A DNA stretch of 64,000 nucleotides from JBFWUM01 sp050247255 (lineage in GTDB: Bacteria > Acidobacteriota > Vicinamibacteria > Vicinamibacterales > UBA2999). The notes under the pieces were generated by a model. The model did not search any database, was not told where the DNA came from, and worked only from the letters and a program-made list of their open reading frames with translations. The position numbers were made by a program, and so were the translations under genes. The number at the start of each line of letters is the position of its first letter. The stretch's first letter is position 1. The stretch is from the NCBI GenBank assembly GCA_050247255.1, contig JBFWUM010000004.1:1-64000 (forward strand), written 5' to 3'. Below are positions 9,374-17,227 of this stretch, piece by piece.

Positions 9374-9378
9374 TTCCG

Positions 9379-9473
9379 GTGGTCGACGGTCGATGGTCGG
9401 GGGTCGGAACTACGAACTCCCGACCACCAACCACCGACCACCGACCACCAACCACCGACCACCGACCACCTAG
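9379..9473. repeat. Low-complexity inverted array of GGTGGTCG words ending at CTAG
   Basis: Between the convergent carrier and carboxylesterase genes. The left part repeats GGTCG/GGTGGTCG words, a short spacer follows, and the right part repeats CGACCACC and CAACCACC. The array runs into the CTAG (9470-9473) that contains the carboxylesterase stop codon. The same word recurs after the cysN stop codon (39668). May act as a two-way terminator. Confidence 0.8.
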
Positions 9474-11077
9474 CTCCGCGCGCGGTCGCGGACGGCGGCG
9501 ATGACCGCCTTCTCTTCTCGGTAGGGGTCGTTCTCCACGCGCGTGTCGGTGTTGAAGATCATCGTCGCCTTGCGCGCGGCGTCGAAGGCCGGCCAGTTCG
9601 GGACGTTCGGGTTGTTCGGGTTGCCGGTCCGCGCGAACGCGACCCACGAGGCCGACATGCGGTCGGCCAGCGCCTGCACGTCTGGCGCGTCGCCGAGCAG
9701 CGGCTTCGCCACCGCCACGTTGTCGAAGGCGAACGCGATGTCCATCGTGTGCATCGACCGCAGCTGGCCGGCGCGCACCGGCGAGTACCACTGGAAGTAG
9801 TAGCGGTAGACCGGCGCGCGGTTCTGCGCCGCCTTCCGTTCGGCCTGGGTGTCGGTGCCGACGCGGAAGTTCGAGGCGTCGGAGATGGCGATCAGGTAGA
9901 GGTCCAGGTTCGAGGCGGACGGGCGGTTCTTCCGGTAGACGGCAACCGCCTGGTCGGCGCCGGCCGCGTCGGTGCGCAGCGCGCGCATCAGGTCCTCGCG
10001 CAGCTCGTCGTCGCTGAGCGGGTCGTACAGCTGGTTGGCGTTCCAGGTCTGCTCCGTCTCGGTCGAGCCGATCATCAGCGGCACATCCGCTGAAATCGCC
10101 GTGGCGACCGGGTCGAAGTTATTCGCCGGGATCGTGCGTCCGTCGACGATCGGGCCGAAGTTCAGTCCACCGCTGTCGATCAGCCCGCGGATCCGGCGCC
10201 ACGATATCGCCTGCAGCTCGCCGGCCTGGTCGGGCCGCAGCTGCAGCCGCTCCAGCACCGTGCGCGCCACGCGGGCGGCGTTCTCGCGCGTCCCGCTGCG
10301 CACCTGCGAACCGCTCATCGCAATTGCTCGATGGAACAGCCCCTTCGCCGCCGGCATCCCGAGCAGCGTGCTCACCTTCTGCCCGCCGCCCGACTGGCCG
10401 AACACGGTGACGTTGCCGGGATCGCCGCCGAAGCGCTCGATGTTGTCGTGCACCCACTCGAGCCCGGCGACGATGTCGAGCATGCCGACGTTGCTGGATT
10501 CGGCGAAGCGTGAGTCGCCGAGCTCGGCCAGGTGGAGGTAGCCGAAGATGTTCAGGCGGTGGTTCACGCCGACCACCACGACATCGTGCTTGCGGGCCAG
10601 GTTGGCGCCGTCGTAGCAGGTGAAGCCGGCCGAGCCGCTCGAGAACCCGCCGCCATGCAGCCAGACCATCACCGGCCGGCGGCCGGCGCCGGTTGCCGGC
10701 GACCAGACATTGAGGACCAGGCAGTCCTCGCCGGACGGCTCGGCGCGGTCCATCACCGAGAACTCGGGGACGCGCGGGTCCTGCAGCTGCGGCGCCCGCA
10801 GGCCCAGCGCCATCGCCTCGCGCACGCCGGTCCAGGCCTTCGCCTTCTGCGGCGGCAGGAAGCGATTGGCGCCCGCCGTGGACGCGCCAAAGGGGACGCC
10901 GAGGAACGCGGACACGCCGCGCTCCTCGAAGCCGCGGATGCGGCCCAGGGCGGTCTCGACGACGGGACCGGCGCCGTTGCCAGCGGCCCGGCGCGCCTGC
11001 GCCGACAGCGCATGCGGAACCACCAGCAGGCCGGCAGCAGCAAGGGATGAGTGGCTGATGAACGAGCGGCGATTCAT
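9470..11077 (-). CDS. Secreted type-B carboxylesterase
   Basis: 535 residues. The start ATG at 11077 gives MNRRSFISHSSLAAAG, a Tat-like twin-arginine signal. Landmarks of the alpha/beta-hydrolase carboxylesterase family are present: GVPFGAST, EDCLVLNVWSP, MVWLHGGGFSSGS for the oxyanion hole, and the nucleophile elbow FGQSGGG about residue 240, where most relatives have ESAGG. The C-terminal His region (SMHTMDIAFAFDN) is also typical. It closes the cassette A block but is cut off by its own upstream terminator at 11092-11120, so it may be a separate transcript. Substrate unknown. Confidence 0.9.
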   Translation of the reverse strand: MNRRSFISHSSLAAAGLLVVPHALSAQARRAAGNGAGPVVETALGRIRGFEERGVSAFLGVPFGASTAGANRFLPPQKAKAWTGVREAMALGLRAPQLQDPRVPEFSVMDRAEPSGEDCLVLNVWSPATGAGRRPVMVWLHGGGFSSGSAGFTCYDGANLARKHDVVVVGVNHRLNIFGYLHLAELGDSRFAESSNVGMLDIVAGLEWVHDNIERFGGDPGNVTVFGQSGGGQKVSTLLGMPAAKGLFHRAIAMSGSQVRSGTRENAARVARTVLERLQLRPDQAGELQAISWRRIRGLIDSGGLNFGPIVDGRTIPANNFDPVATAISADVPLMIGSTETEQTWNANQLYDPLSDDELREDLMRALRTDAAGADQAVAVYRKNRPSASNLDLYLIAISDASNFRVGTDTQAERKAAQNRAPVYRYYFQWYSPVRAGQLRSMHTMDIAFAFDNVAVAKPLLGDAPDVQALADRMSASWVAFARTGNPNNPNVPNWPAFDAARKATMIFNTDTRVENDPYREEKAVIAAVRDRARS

Positions 11078-11091
11078 GGGTGCCTCAAATG

Positions 11092-11120
11092 AAAAGGGCC
11101 GGGACTGTTCGTCCCGGCCC
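11092..11120 (-). terminator. Rho-independent terminator downstream of the 11161-11967 gene
   Basis: Read on the minus strand: stem GGGCCGGGAC (11120-11111), loop GAACA, stem GTCCCGGCCC (11105-11096), then TTTT. The 10-bp stem is perfect. It lies between the WRWRMVTP-type gene and the carboxylesterase. Confidence 0.8.
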
Positions 11121-11134
11121 TTGGTCTTGCCCCG

Positions 11135-11157
11135 CCGGGACTGAAGTCCCGGGCTCC
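11135..11157 (+). repeat. Dispersed YGAA hairpin, copy with GGGAC arms
   Basis: CCGGGAC-TGAA-GTCCCGG followed by GCTCC: 7-bp stem, TGAA loop and tail as in the copies at 36492-36566. Confidence 0.85.
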
Positions 11158-11160
11158 TGA

Positions 11161-11967
11161 CTACGTGCCCGCCTGCCGGCAGGTCGACGGCGCCCACTTC
11201 GAGCCGTCGGCTTCCTTCTTGAAGTGCGAGCTGGTGACGAACGGCTGGTTCAGCACCTCAGGATCCGTGACGATGGTCGTGACGGTGAACCACTGGTCAC
11301 CGTTCGGCGCATCGAAGCGGTCGAAGTACTCGACGATCTCCGCGTTCTCCGTGTAGGGGACGCCGTTCTTCCGCAGCCAGCCGGCCGTGTGCATGGTCGT
11401 CGTCGCCTTCAGGTTGCCTCCGGGAGGCGGCGGCGCGCCGCGACGCCCGCCACCGGGGCGCTCCCACTCACCGCGCGTGAAGCCCTGGAGGCTGCGCGCG
11501 GTCGGCACCTGGGCGTTGTCGTCGAAGTGGATGAGGCGCGTCTGCGTGCCGGCATCCATCTCGAGCTTCAGGGTGTTCGGATCCTGCCACGAGACGCGGA
11601 CACGCGTCGGCATGCGCATGATGCCGCCCACGCCGTAGGCCTGGCACTGCCCGTCATTCGACGGCTGCCACTGGTCGGCCAGTTCGCGGCCGCGGTTGGT
11701 CAGCGGCACCGAGGCGTAGTCGCCCTTCGGCGGCGTGACCATGCGCCAGCGCCAGTCCTCGTTGACGACGCTGACCCAGTTGCCGGTCAGGTCGATCGCG
11801 GCACCGGCCTGCGGCGTCGGCGGCGGGCCGCCCTGCCGGCCGCCGCCCTGCGGCGCCTGCGCCGAAACGGCGACTTCGCCGCCGGTCATCGCGAACGATG
11901 CGAACGCGATGGCCGCCGTGCCCACGCACACGGCGAGCGTCCGCCCGCTCAGAATGCTGCTCTTCAT
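11161..11967 (-). CDS. Secreted 'DWRWRMVTP' domain protein, cassette A
   Basis: 268 residues from ATG 11967. Signal peptide, a Gly/Gln/Pro-rich linker (about residues 35-52), then a domain starting LTGNWVSVVNEDWRWRMVTP. The protein at 46303-47070 is a clear paralogue: both share DWRWRMVTP, ACKGYG/CQAYGVGG..MRMPTR and the ending SKWxPxxC. The opening LTGNW and an all-beta look suggest a lipocalin-like or related barrel; I do not know a named family. It follows DUF6152 and a metallo-beta-lactamase gene in one direction and shares that neighbourhood in cassette B. Confidence 0.8.
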   Translation of the reverse strand: MKSSILSGRTLAVCVGTAAIAFASFAMTGGEVAVSAQAPQGGGRQGGPPPTPQAGAAIDLTGNWVSVVNEDWRWRMVTPPKGDYASVPLTNRGRELADQWQPSNDGQCQAYGVGGIMRMPTRVRVSWQDPNTLKLEMDAGTQTRLIHFDDNAQVPTARSLQGFTRGEWERPGGGRRGAPPPPGGNLKATTTMHTAGWLRKNGVPYTENAEIVEYFDRFDAPNGDQWFTVTTIVTDPEVLNQPFVTSSHFKKEADGSKWAPSTCRQAGT

Positions 11968-11997
11968 CCCTATTCCTCCAACGAACCTTGGGCTATC

Positions 11998-12070
11998 GCA
12001 ATGCAAAATTCAAAATGCAAAGTGCAAAATGAATTTTGAATTCTGAATTTTGAATTTTGAATTCCTCTAG
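11998..12070. repeat. AT-rich inverted array (AAAATTC / GAATTTTG words) ending at CTAG
   Basis: A strikingly AT-rich patch in a GC-rich window. CAAAATTCAAAATG-type words on the left face repeated GAATTTTGAATT words on the right. It runs into CTAG 12067-12070, which holds the stop codon of the DUF6152 gene. Confidence 0.8.
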
Positions 12071-12456
12071 TCCACCACCCCGCCCCAGCGCCAGCCGTCC
12101 TTCGGACGGAAGATCGTGCGCATGCGCAGGCGGTGGTCGGCCGGGTTGCGGCCCGGGCTGCCGGTGATGACGACGTGGTCACCGGGCTTGAGTGTCTCGC
12201 GCGTCACGCCCTGCTGGCCGAGCTGGCCGCCGCCGCCCCACTCGACGGCCCAGCGGACCATCTCCTTGCTCTGGGGCTCGGGCGCCATGACGTGCACGAA
12301 CGAGTGCGGGTTGCGATACAGGAACTGCACCAGATCGCCTTCGATCGACATCTCCTGGTCTTCCAGGTAGGTCGCCGCGAACGAGTGATGCGCAAAGGCC
12401 TGGGCGCCGATGGCAAACGCGCCAGCCACGAGCAGGACTGCGAGACTCCGCTTCAT
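12067..12456 (-). CDS. DUF6152-family small secreted protein
   Basis: 129 residues: signal peptide ending QAFAHHSFAATY, then the DUF6152 pattern HHSFA...EGDLVQFLYRNPHSFVHV and a C-terminal GDHVVITGSPGRNPADHRLRM. The double histidine right after the signal peptide could bind a metal once processed. Start at ATG 12456 is set by the signal peptide; the longer frame from 12474 adds only six codons. 20 bp downstream of the metallo-beta-lactamase gene, so the same operon. Function unknown for the family. Confidence 0.85.
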   Translation of the reverse strand: MKRSLAVLLVAGAFAIGAQAFAHHSFAATYLEDQEMSIEGDLVQFLYRNPHSFVHVMAPEPQSKEMVRWAVEWGGGGQLGQQGVTRETLKPGDHVVITGSPGRNPADHRLRMRTIFRPKDGWRWGGVVD

Positions 12457-12476
12457 TGTCGATCCTCCAACCATGG

Positions 12477-13520
12477 TTACTGGCGACGTGTCTGGTTCCG
12501 GGCCGGGGCTGCCGGCGCGGCGGGTTTCAGGCTGTTGTAGGCGGCCTCGAGAAAGCCGTCGGTGGTCCAGAAGCCCTGGGCGGCGCCGTAGCGCCCCTCG
12601 AAGTCCTTCAGGAGCCCTTCCGCCTTCACCTGCTCGAGCGTCCGTCCCCGCTTGTGCGCGTCGAGGAGGCGATCGCGGACGATCGTCGCCATGTCGCGGT
12701 AATCCACGACGTCGGCCTCGTCACCGAGACGGCCGTGGCCGGGGATCACCATCGTGCCCCCCTCCTGCTTCTCGGCAGGGACGGTGAGGTCGATGACGTT
12801 GTTGAGGGCGTCGAGGATGCCCTGGTAGCTGCCGCCCTGGTTGGCCATGAAGATCGGGAACACGGTGTTGATGTAGACGTCACCGGTCACGACCACGTCC
12901 GACTTACGGAAGAAGACGACGATGTCGCCGTCGGTGTGCGCGTTCGGCTGGTAAAGCAGCTGGATCGCCTCGCCGTTGAAGAAGATGTCCTTCTCTTCGT
13001 TGAAGAAGGTGTCGGTCGGCATGGCGACGAACGGCAGCGGCGGATCCATGGCGAGGAGGCGCTGCTCGGCTTTCTCGTGGGCGATGATCTGCGCGCTGCC
13101 GCCGGCCTGCTGGCCGACCTGCGCCGCGAAGTTGCCGGCGACGACGCGGGCACCGGCTTCCGAGATCACCGGGTTGCCGCCGACGTGATCGCCGTGCGCG
13201 TGGGTGTTGACGATCAGGCGGATCGGCTTGTTGCCGCTGACCTCGCGGACCTTGGCCAGCAGCTTCTGGCCGAGCGGCGCCAGCATCGTGTCGACGAGCA
13301 TGACCCCGTCCTCGCCCACCGACATCGCCGCGTTGAAGCCGCCGCCGGTCAGCATCCAGACGTTGCCCTGGACGTGGAGGGCGTTGATCTCCACGTTGTC
13401 CATGTTCGGCGCCTGCGGCGGGGCCTGCTGCGCCTGCGCGAGGCCCGTTGCCGTGCTCAGCACCGCGCCCAGCGCGATGGCAGCGCCGACAACTCCCCAC
13501 GTCCCCATTGTCTTGTTCAT
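12477..13520 (-). CDS. Secreted metallo-beta-lactamase-fold hydrolase, cassette A (complete metal site)
   Basis: 347 residues from ATG 13520 with a signal peptide. All metal-binding motifs are intact: HAHGDH at residues 107-112, then NAHTDGD, TGDVY and PGHGRLGDEAD. This is the pattern of secreted quinoprotein-relay-like metallohydrolases, though its substrate is unknown. It is the reference copy for two degenerate paralogues at 1431-3281 and 47067-48050. All three share the unusual C-terminal extension with YRDMATIVRD or an equivalent and FWTTDGF. Confidence 0.9.
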   Translation of the reverse strand: MNKTMGTWGVVGAAIALGAVLSTATGLAQAQQAPPQAPNMDNVEINALHVQGNVWMLTGGGFNAAMSVGEDGVMLVDTMLAPLGQKLLAKVREVSGNKPIRLIVNTHAHGDHVGGNPVISEAGARVVAGNFAAQVGQQAGGSAQIIAHEKAEQRLLAMDPPLPFVAMPTDTFFNEEKDIFFNGEAIQLLYQPNAHTDGDIVVFFRKSDVVVTGDVYINTVFPIFMANQGGSYQGILDALNNVIDLTVPAEKQEGGTMVIPGHGRLGDEADVVDYRDMATIVRDRLLDAHKRGRTLEQVKAEGLLKDFEGRYGAAQGFWTTDGFLEAAYNSLKPAAPAAPARNQTRRQ

Positions 13521-13553
13521 TGCGTGCTCCACGTGTCCCTGTGTCCCCTCAGG

Positions 13554-14426
13554 CTACCGGCTCGAGCGCGTCGCGGCCGGCGTCTGCGTCGCGATTTGCC
13601 GCGCGTACTCCGGCAGCGCGGTCTGCGCGCCGCCGCGGGTCGCCTCGTACGGAATGTTGTGCTTCTTGGCGAAATCCATCAGGAAGTGCTTGTCCTGCGG
13701 CAGGTGGTGCGGGACGACGCCGCGATCGCGCACGACCTCGATGACCGAGTCGCACGGATAGGGCTGAATCGCCGTCTGGTTCGTCATGCGGAACCCGTTG
13801 GTCTTGATGAGCGGCTCGCTCAGGTAGTACGGGTCCTGGATGATGTAGACGTGCGTCATCGTGTCGCCGTGACGGATGAACCGGTCTTCCATCGTCGCCT
13901 TGTCGCTGAGCAGCACGCCGTTGCGCCGCGCCCAGCCGTTCTTCAGATGGGTCGTGCGGACGATCAGCTGGTTGGCGACGTAGCGGCCGGTCGAGAAGCC
14001 CTGCCAGGAGTGAGCGGCGTATTCCGGCGGATGCGCCCGGCCGTCCATCCAGATCTCACGCTTCTGCTCCATCCACTGGATCTGCGTGTTGATCTTGACG
14101 AGGTTCTGCGTCAGGTCGTCGACATCGGTCCAGATGCGCAGGTTGCCGACGCCGCGGAAGCCGTAGGTCGACGGGTGTGGCTTGCACTGGTGTTCCGGGA
14201 GCGTGAGGATCGAAGCGTCCCACGTCTCGGCGCGCATGCGGCCGGCGTCGGTGATCGGCAGGCCGAGGTAGTCGCCGATGTCGGGACCGCCGGCGCGCTC
14301 CGGGGCGTCCTCGTGCATCAGCGGCGCCCAGACGCCGGTCAGGTCGACAGCCTGCGCGAACGCAGTTCCACTGGCCAGCCACAGGGCGGCCACGGCCAAC
14401 ATTGCAAAGCGAACGTGCCTGCTCAT
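13554..14426 (-). CDS. Secreted 'WMDGR' domain protein, cassette A
   Basis: 290 residues from ATG 14426, signal peptide ending GTAFAQ. The mature part begins VDLTGVWAPLMHED and contains LPEHQCKPHPS, IWMDGRAHPPEYAAHSW, GFSTGRY, TTHLKNGWARRNG and YLSEPLIKT. The same blocks form the N-terminal half of the fusion at 1431-3281 and the protein at 45341-46300. Many conserved His, Trp and Asp residues suggest binding of a small ligand or metal. Named family unknown to me. First gene of cassette A, 33 bp before the metallo-beta-lactamase gene. Confidence 0.85.
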   Translation of the reverse strand: MSRHVRFAMLAVAALWLASGTAFAQAVDLTGVWAPLMHEDAPERAGGPDIGDYLGLPITDAGRMRAETWDASILTLPEHQCKPHPSTYGFRGVGNLRIWTDVDDLTQNLVKINTQIQWMEQKREIWMDGRAHPPEYAAHSWQGFSTGRYVANQLIVRTTHLKNGWARRNGVLLSDKATMEDRFIRHGDTMTHVYIIQDPYYLSEPLIKTNGFRMTNQTAIQPYPCDSVIEVVRDRGVVPHHLPQDKHFLMDFAKKHNIPYEATRGGAQTALPEYARQIATQTPAATRSSR

Positions 14427-14554
14427 AGAAAACCTCACAAAAAGCGCTCCTGGAAAGACCTTAAGAGACTGCGATCCAATACGCCGCGGGGCGCGCCAGA
14501 GTTTACAAAATTTACAACTGTCGCAGCTCGCGCCGGGGAATGGCGCGGAGCATC

Positions 14555-14779
14555 TTATTGCGGCTGCCCGGCAAAGTCCACCGTGCGGAGGGACTCTGCC
14601 CGGGCCCGGGCAGCTGGAACGGTCTTGAAAATCTCGCTCAGCAGGCGGGTGTCGCCGCGCCGGACCTGGACTTCAGGCCCGGCACAGCACCGGAGCAGGA
14701 CGCAAATGACCTCGGGATCGGCCGGATCCCGCCACAGAAGCTCGAAATTCTTCTGGTACGGGCACCGGGCGCAGGCCAT
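14555..14779 (-). CDS. Small Cys-rich hypothetical protein
   Basis: 74 residues starting MACARCPYQKNF, with CxxC at residues 3-6 and a later CVLLRCC, enough for a small zinc or Fe-S site. It begins 9 bp after the stop of the membrane protein at 14789-15280 and reads in the same direction, so it may end that operon. No good ribosome-binding site is visible and no paralogue is present, so it could also be spurious. Confidence 0.45.
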   Translation of the reverse strand: MACARCPYQKNFELLWRDPADPEVICVLLRCCAGPEVQVRRGDTRLLSEIFKTVPAARARAESLRTVDFAGQPQ

Positions 14780-14788
14780 AGGCCGATT

Positions 14789-15280
14789 TTACAGGCCGGG
14801 AACCGGCCCGACGTAGGCGATCAGGCGGCCGGCGATGATCGCGGCGAACCAGCAGGCCAGCGAGGCATAGGCCAGCCCCTTGCCGGGGGTCGGGCCATTG
14901 TCGAGCTGGGGGTTCTGGAACACCCGCTTCCGCATCGCAAACAGCAGCCAGACGCCGGCGGCTACGAACACCAGCTTGATGTAGAAGTCGGCGTTGTTGC
15001 CGTAGATGCTGGCGTCCTTGGTGAACATCGAGACGCCGGTGACCAGGTTCAGCCAGAACCCCGCCCACATGATCGGGTAGAAGCGCTCGAGCGGCTTGAT
15101 CGGCGTCGATTTCGGCCAGAGGCCGAGAACGGCGAAGTTGATGATCGTGGCGCCGCCGGCGACGATCGACATCCCCAGCGTGTGCAGGAAGAGGAACATC
15201 GGGAACGCCCAGATCGATCCCGACTCGCGCATGAACGTCGGGAACGCCAGCCCCTCGATCCAGAAGAAAAAGTCGTCCAT
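14789..15280 (-). CDS. Four-helix membrane protein (DUF6644-like)
   Basis: 163 residues, about four membrane helices, with a histidine inside the first long one (FLFLHTLGMS). It is homologous to the C-terminal half of the larger protein at 15420-16376: compare LHTLGMSIVAGG with LHFVGLTLLVGV, and LVTGVSMF with TVTGMGFY. Such proteins are often seen in bacteria with heme- or copper-linked membrane systems; I think it belongs to DUF6644 but cannot confirm that. Two genes upstream lies its paralogue, with a 41-residue protein between. Confidence 0.7.
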   Translation of the reverse strand: MDDFFFWIEGLAFPTFMRESGSIWAFPMFLFLHTLGMSIVAGGATIINFAVLGLWPKSTPIKPLERFYPIMWAGFWLNLVTGVSMFTKDASIYGNNADFYIKLVFVAAGVWLLFAMRKRVFQNPQLDNGPTPGKGLAYASLACWFAAIIAGRLIAYVGPVPGL

Positions 15281-15283
15281 CGC

Positions 15284-15409
15284 CTACCGCATCCCCTCGC
15301 GCTCGTAGCGCGCAGCACTTCGATCGATCAATATCCCGAGGACGGCCAGGATCACCGTGCCGACGATGACCCCTCCCGCCACGACCAGGCCCAGGCTCAA
15401 CCCGCTCAC
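15284..15409 (-). CDS. 41-residue single-span membrane protein
   Basis: GTG start at 15409 preceded by AGGAG five to eleven bases upstream, then SGLSLGLVVAGGVIVGTV, one membrane helix, and a charged tail RSAARYEREGMR. It ends 3 bp before the ATG of the next membrane protein and starts 10 bp after the stop of the previous one, so it fills the gap in the operon exactly. Small membrane proteins in such positions are often subunits or stabilisers of the flanking complex. Real gene likely because of the ribosome-binding site and spacing. Confidence 0.75.
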   Translation of the reverse strand: MSGLSLGLVVAGGVIVGTVILAVLGILIDRSAARYEREGMR

Positions 15410-15419
15410 GTCACACTCC

Positions 15420-16376
15420 TCAGAACGCCGTGCCGATGAAGGGCAGCATGCTGCCCCAGAACATCACGCCCACCCACAGGAACAGCGCGCTGCCGGCCAG
15501 CGCCTTCGACAGCCCCGGCGCCGGACGGTCCTCGTGCTCCCACCCATTGTCGAACGTGAACAGCAGCGTGTTCAGCGCCGCCAGCAGCAGGAAGCCCAGC
15601 TTCCAGTAGAAGGCCGGGTTGGCCTGGTACTGGACGTTGGCCGCCGCCGCGTAGAACCCCATGCCGGTGACGGTGTTGATGCCGAAGCCGAGAATCGCCC
15701 ACGGCAGCAGGCGATCGATCGCACGATACGAGATCGACTTGAGCCTGCCGAACACCTTGAGGTTGATCAGCAGGACGACGCCGACGAGCAGCGTCAGCCC
15801 GACGAAGTGCAGCGTCTCCGCCGCAATCCAGACCCAGGGCGTGTCGCGGACGAAGCCGCCGACCAGCCGGCCGACCTGCATGTCCGCCGACTCCACCGTG
15901 ACGCGGATCTCCGGGTGCCGGATCTCGCCGCCGAGCGCCGCCGCGCGCGAGACGGTGGCGAACGTCAGCACGCCGAGCAGCAAGACCGCGATCGTGTTCC
16001 AGACCGGCATGGTCTTGAAGCGGCGCTGATACCAGAGGCCGAGCCAGGCCAGGCCGCCGGTGAACGACATGAACACCATGGCCATGAAGGCGGCGCCCTC
16101 GTGCATCTCCATCAGCACGCGCGACACGCCCTCTTCCTCGCACGGCCCCGGCAGGCCGGTTTCGGCCGCCGCGCAGATCCGCACCTGCGCCGCGTTGCCG
16201 GTGGTGTAGGCCGGGATGGTGATCAGGGAGATGCCGACGAGCACGACCAGGCTCGCGACCTTCAGGTGGTCGCTCTTGGCGACAAGCGACACCACGAACA
16301 ACCCGAAACCGATGATGAAGCCGATCGTCGGGAAATGGTTGAGCAGCAGATGGATGTGCGTCGGTGAGAGATCCAT
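15420..16376 (-). CDS. Two-domain membrane protein (DUF2231-like N-terminus, DUF6644-like C-terminus)
   Basis: 318 residues from ATG 16376 (MDLSPTHIHLLLNHFPTIGF); a GTG at 16409 would add eleven residues. The N-terminal half has the THIHLLLNHFP signature and membrane histidines of DUF2231-like heme-binding candidates, with a loop carrying CAAAETGLPGPC. The C-terminal half (AETLHFVGLTLLVGV onward) is paralogous to the protein at 14789-15280. Two related membrane proteins plus a one-helix peptide suggest a small membrane complex, perhaps redox. No known partner gene lies nearby. Confidence 0.7.
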   Translation of the reverse strand: MDLSPTHIHLLLNHFPTIGFIIGFGLFVVSLVAKSDHLKVASLVVLVGISLITIPAYTTGNAAQVRICAAAETGLPGPCEEEGVSRVLMEMHEGAAFMAMVFMSFTGGLAWLGLWYQRRFKTMPVWNTIAVLLLGVLTFATVSRAAALGGEIRHPEIRVTVESADMQVGRLVGGFVRDTPWVWIAAETLHFVGLTLLVGVVLLINLKVFGRLKSISYRAIDRLLPWAILGFGINTVTGMGFYAAAANVQYQANPAFYWKLGFLLLAALNTLLFTFDNGWEHEDRPAPGLSKALAGSALFLWVGVMFWGSMLPFIGTAF

Positions 16377-16438
16377 GTCGGGCGGGATGTTAATGCCCCC
16401 GCCCGCCACCCGTCTACTGAAGAGTTTCTGACGAGAAC

Positions 16439-17227
16439 TTAAGCCTGCCCCGCGTGCGCCTTCGCGGTGCGCGCCTGCAGGTCGCGCAGCACGCGCAGCT
16501 CATCGGCCGTCGGCGGCGCCGTGGTCTCGAGCTGTGGCGCCACCTTCAGCGGCCAGCCGGTGGCCGCAACAACGGCCTGGACCGTGACGCCGGGGTGCAC
16601 GCTCGTCAGCGTCAGCTCCTTCGTCGTCGGGTCAGGCGTGAGGATGCCGAGGTCGGTGATGACCGCGACCGGCCCCTTGCCGGGCAGCCGCAGCTTCGCG
16701 CGCGCATCGCCGCCGTCGAGGTGGCCCGCCGAGGTGACGAAGTCGACCTTCTCGACGAACGCGCGCTTGTTCTGGCGCAGCGTAATCAGCACTTCCTTGC
16801 ACGAGGCGGCAATCTCCGGCGCGCCGCCGGCGCCCGGCAGCCGCGTCGACGGCTTCGCATAGTCGCCAATCACGGTCGAGTTGATGTTGGCGAAGCGATC
16901 GATCTGCGCCGCGCCGAGGAAGCCGAGGTCGATGCGCCCCCCCTGCAGCCAGTAGTTGAACATCTCCGGCACCGACACCACCGCGTCGGCGGTCTCGGCC
17001 AGCTCGCCGTCGCCGATCGACAGCGGCAGCACGTTCGGCTTGGTGCCGATGGTGCCCGACTCGTAGATCAGCACCGTGTCGGGCGCGTGGGTCAGCCGCG
17101 CCAGATTGGCGGCAGCGCTCGGCAGGCCGATGCCGACGAACAGCGCCGCGCCGTTGCGCACCATGCGCGCGGCGGCGATCGTCATCATCTCGTCGGCCGT
17201 GTACTCAGGCTTCTGCTGGTCAGACAT
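16439..17227 (-). CDS. CoA-transferase beta subunit (glutaconate/IpdB-like)
   Basis: 262 residues. The family I/II CoA-transferase beta signature is visible: LFVGIGLPSAAANLA near residue 35 and YESGTIG, where the glutamate resembles the active-site residue of the family. SVPEMFNYWLQGGRIDLGFLGAAQID is also typical. It overlaps the alpha-subunit gene by 8 bases, so the pair is co-translated and surely forms a heteromer. The substrate could be a short dicarboxylate or a degradation intermediate such as that of the steroid IpdAB enzymes; sequence alone does not decide. Confidence 0.85.
   Translation of the reverse strand: MSDQQKPEYTADEMMTIAAARMVRNGAALFVGIGLPSAAANLARLTHAPDTVLIYESGTIGTKPNVLPLSIGDGELAETADAVVSVPEMFNYWLQGGRIDLGFLGAAQIDRFANINSTVIGDYAKPSTRLPGAGGAPEIAASCKEVLITLRQNKRAFVEKVDFVTSAGHLDGGDARAKLRLPGKGPVAVITDLGILTPDPTTKELTLTSVHPGVTVQAVVAATGWPLKVAPQLETTAPPTADELRVLRDLQARTAKAHAGQA

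Noticed and set aside
9379..9473. Possible CRISPR-like array
   Set aside because: Words of 7-10 bases without unique spacers of constant length; no cas genes in the window.
12456..14816. A 786-codon plus-strand frame across cassette A
   Set aside because: Antisense to three genes with clear motifs (HAHGDH, WMDGR, signal peptides); no recognisable domain.
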